NCBI GenBank assembly: GCA_021397835.1
Contig: JAJFZO010000433.1
Span: forward strand, 496,001-560,000
Length of the DNA: 64,000 bases
Source: Moringa oleifera
Taxonomy: Eukaryota; Streptophyta; Magnoliopsida; Brassicales; Moringaceae
Direction of reading: 5' to 3'
Under the pieces are notes generated by a model. The model was not told where the DNA came from. It was given only the letters and a program-made list of their open reading frames with translations, and did not search any database. Made by a program: the position numbers and the translations under genes. Of the stretch, positions 60,903 to 64,000 are shown one piece after another. The first letter of the stretch is position 1. The number at the start of each line of letters is the position of its first letter.

Positions 60903-62067
60903 ATGGAAGAGTTGTACAGGCTTGATCCTCAGATACCTTGCTCCAATGATATGGGTAGATCAGTCGAGAATTTCGGAGGTGGAAACCTGAGTAGTGCAGC
61001 CGCAGCTATGAGCACTGAGTTCCACAGTTGCCCAGCTGATGATTCTGTGCTTCAATTCCAAACCCAAGTCAATGGATCACACATGTCTGATCTCATCAAG
61101 ACTCAGATCGCCAATCACCCTAGTTATCCTAAGTTACTCTCTGCTTACATTGAATGCCAAAAGGTGACAATCAAATATACACTACTAACTGTAGCACTCT
61201 ATATATAGCTCCCTCAGTACTTTTGCCAATAATGGAGTGTATCTTTTGTCTACTGTGCTTTTCATGTTATTTCTTAGCATCTTATAAACTTTGCTTCTTT
61301 GTTCAACCAAAAATTTTCACTGATTTTTCACCTTCTGGCCCTACAAACCCAGAACTCCTTTTCATTTCTGCTCACTTCATATCTTAAGCTCTTAACTTAG
61401 AAGTACAAATATCTGATTTTGTGTGTGTGTATAGCAGTCCTTTATGGGTCTTTAAGTTCTTGGTTTATGTGATTATGTATGCATGTACAGGTGGGGGCAC
61501 CACCAGAAATGGCGTCGCTACTGGAAGAGATCAACCGAGAGAGCCACCCAATGAGCGCTTCCACTGAAATAGGAGCTGATCCTGAACTGGACGAATTCAT
61601 GGTATCAGCGACACTTCACACCTTGGAGATATTCTTCTTTATTGTGAGACATGCTGATGAACTGTTTGGTTAACGAGAAAACTTAATTAGGAAAGGGAAA
61701 GAAGATTCTAAGTCTTCGTTACTGTTTGCTTCTTTCCCAATTACATGAACCCAAGTTTCTCCTCTATTTTCCTATGCTTTCTTGGCAATCAAATGGAACT
61801 ATTAGGTGTTTTATATACTTATATTTTATGGTAAATTTCATGGCTATAGCATCTTTTCTAGTTTCCATTAGCGAAAAATGTAAAATTTTCTCTTCTGTTT
61901 CTTTCTTTCTGGATTTTGGAAGGAATCATACTGTGAGATACTTCATAGATACAAGGAAGAGCTGGCGAAGCCATTTGATGAAGCTACCACATTCTTGAGC
62001 AGCATTGAATCACAACTTAGCAATCTCTGCAAAGGAACATTGACAAAATCCATGGATTATCGGTCTG
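60903..62067 (+). CDS. Class I KNOX homeobox protein, 5' part (KNOX1 and KNOX2 domains); gene continues past right edge
   Basis: Three exons, 60903-61163, 61491-61601 and 61923-62067, encode 172 residues. The KNOX1 domain (~61-104) reads MSDLIKTQIANHPSYPKLLS...YIECQK|VGAPPEMASLLEEI; KNOX2 (~116-160) reads ADPELDEFM|ESYCEILHRY...PFDEATTFLSSIESQLSNLC. The exon boundaries after CQK and after DEFM are those expected for plant KNOX genes. VGAPPE and the KNOX2 wording point to class I, nearest the KNAT2/KNAT6 group, rather than KNAT1/BP. The ELK segment and TALE homeodomain are absent from the window, so the third intron exceeds 1.9 kb. The products are nuclear transcription factors that keep meristem cells undifferentiated and pair with BELL proteins. 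No ATG lies in the in-frame extension upstream of 60903. Confidence 0.88.
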
Positions 62068-64000
62068 GTAAAGTTTTTTGTTTCCTTCTTTTTCCTTTAA
62101 AGCTCACTGTGCATACTTCCTTCTTCCAATGCTGTTTTTGCCCCTTTCTACACTGTTTGGTTAAAAGGGTCTTGTTGTTTTTCCCTCTTAGTGGAGTCTC
62201 TATAGTAAGCTCAAATTACTTGCTACTATCTCTTATATTATATTATAAGTTGCAAGGACTAATGTACTATATTAGCTATGATTTTCCCTTTCGGGCTTTA
62301 AGTTATATTTTTCGTGCTAATGTCTCATACTTAACTATCTTTGGCATATGATTTTTCTTTCCCGAAGTGACAATGTGAGACTTACAATGGCATTCTCCAT
62401 CACCTTTATGTCTTGGGGCATTGCAGCATATGCTATGAGTTGTTCTTGTTCCATGAATTATTGCGAGAAGTTGCTTCTTCATCTTGAAAATCTCTCTCTA
62501 GAGCCCTATTCCCATTGGTACTATAGTCGTGATTTACATAATGCAAGTGATTGAGCCCTACCCATTTGTGATTTACATAATTTGAGTGATTTGGATCAAC
62601 TTTTTGGCTTTAACATTATCGATATTAATGAGGGGCTTGAATTTGTCTTGATTCAATAAACCCGATGAGGTCTAATTACATTTCATGAAGTCTAAGAACA
62701 TAGATTTGATTACTTTGAAAAGATGCTTAACCACAAGTTCATAGTGTTAATGTTAACTTATAGGACCTATTGGCATTAGTTGACTTGTTAATGCTAACCT
62801 ATAATTTGGATCTTAGTTCATTCAATTTTTCTCTTTTGGGTGGGTGGGAGGAGGGCAGATTAAGGCCTTGTTTGTAGTTATAGACCTTCAGATCCTACAC
62901 CCCAAGTAAGATAATTTTTTTTTTCCTTTTAATAGATCAAACAATAAGTTTGTATGGAAATACTGTTGAAAACATAGTAAATCTTCCTAATCATTCTACA
63001 AAACTCACAAAATATTTTAAGAACTCTCAGAAGAACTTGGTGAAGAAAGAAGATTGTTATCTTCAAAGAATTTCAATTTTTTTTTAATGTTTTGAAATAA
63101 CTTAATTTGCATATAATATGAAACACAATCACAGGTTTTCAGCACCATATAATTGGATCAAATGTACTTTTTGTTTGGTTTAAATATTGATCAAAGCACT
63201 GTATATATCCCAGTTAGGTTGGTTAGCATGGTCTTGATTAGACGAAGAGTTTGGTATTTGGATTGGATTTGAAAAGCTGCCTGCACATTCTGGGGAGCTT
63301 GAATTGAGACCGCGGAATCTGTTGGTTTATGACTAAATTTTATCTTGTAAATGACTTGTCATTTCCTCTTTTAGCTATGAAGTGATGGCCTTAGGCATGC
63401 GCTGTGGAGGTAAATTTTCGTAAGGGCAATGTTCAAAGCTGACAGCCTCTCTTCTTGCTTGACCCCTAACTCCTTGATGGTAGCTGGCATTTTCCTAACA
63501 GATTGCACGTGCTAGAGGATCATTTATTGGGACCATGCATTCGGCTTTCTATGAGTGTGCCTGTACTTGCAGTCTAAGCTCTTGCTCTTGCTTGTTGGCC
63601 CATAAGCATGAACGCATGGGTTAGGCTTTAGCCAGCATTGACTGCTTAGCTAACGCTTTTATTGTCTGCCTGGTAGGCCATGCTGGGTGAATACTGTTCG
63701 GCTTTGAACAAGCATGCTTGTATTCAAAATTTGGAATCTTTACATGCATTTGCATCCATCAGTCTTTTGACTGCATTGATGCTGAATTATTAAGACAAAA
63801 CTGTTGTGGGTATTTGGCAGCGATGAAGTTATACTAGTAAAATCTCTAGAATATGACTAGATTTTGCCTTACAAGCCATGAGCACATTAGGGTTTTAATG
63901 TATATAAAGATCAAAATTGTTCTGTCTGGTCCAAAATCTAGCAAAATATTAGATTTATTAAGCTACAGTTTGGAAATGGCTTTTCAAGGATGCCCAATTG
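62068..64000 (+). other. Third intron of the KNOX gene (partial)
   Basis: It begins GTAAAG after CGGTCTG and runs to the window end. I searched it by eye for ELK and homeodomain coding sequence and found none. Composition is mixed, with no clear transposon or RNA gene. Long third introns are known in KNOX genes and can carry regulatory elements. Confidence 0.6.

Noticed and set aside
1..64000. tRNA, rRNA, CRISPR arrays, complete transposons
   Set aside because: I looked for tRNA A/B-box and cloverleaf patterns, regularly spaced repeats and transposase or integrase motifs and found none that could be supported.

Overview
The window is nuclear DNA of a dicot plant, probably a rosid. Coding exons are moderately GC-rich and are separated by very AT-rich introns and spacers. 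Introns follow plant GT-AG (occasionally GC-AG) rules, and the gene families are plant-typical: a DYW-class pentatricopeptide protein, tandem pectinesterases, class I KNOX, plastid-targeted proteins and an intron-led polyubiquitin. The species cannot be fixed from the sequence alone. I rebuilt exon-intron structures by hand; every multi-exon model below keeps one open frame through all junctions.

Left part (1-13 kb): the N-terminal HAD-hydrolase part of a SOQ1-like plastid protein (minus, runs to the left edge); a small gene for a secreted acidic/Ser-rich peptide precursor with a leader intron (plus); an intronless DYW-type PPR protein (minus); and two tandem five-exon pectinesterase genes without inhibitor domain (plus).

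Middle part (13.9-39 kb): a 13-exon plastid ferroportin-like transporter (IREG3/MAR1 type, plus); a nine-exon kelch protein (plus); a decaying five-unit polyubiquitin locus (minus) that keeps the classical leader intron ending directly at the ATG; an INO80-complex IES2-like subunit with PAPA-1 and HIT zinc finger (minus); a ~2.8 kb AT-rich repeat cluster made of three copies of one arm, two direct and one inverted (a giant foldback); and the 20S proteasome beta-4 subunit PBG1 (minus).

Right part (39-64 kb): a 12-exon RPAP3-like TPR co-chaperone (plus), head-to-head with PBG1 across ~0.7 kb; a 19-exon EFR3/SEMI-ROLLED LEAF 2-like armadillo-fold protein (plus); a ~6.5 kb gene-free AT-rich spacer with a 60-G homopolymer; and the first three coding exons of a class I KNOX homeobox gene, whose ELK/homeodomain exons lie beyond the right edge behind an intron of at least 1.9 kb.

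There is no operon-like logic; the genes are mostly unrelated single-copy housekeeping or developmental loci. Three are predicted to act in organelles (SOQ1-like, PPR, IREG3-like). The items most worth following up are the unrecognised secreted peptide gene, the degenerating polyubiquitin with an eight-residue insertion, the foldback repeat cluster, three GC-AG introns (two in one gene), and a six-nucleotide coding exon followed by a NAGNAG acceptor in PBG1.
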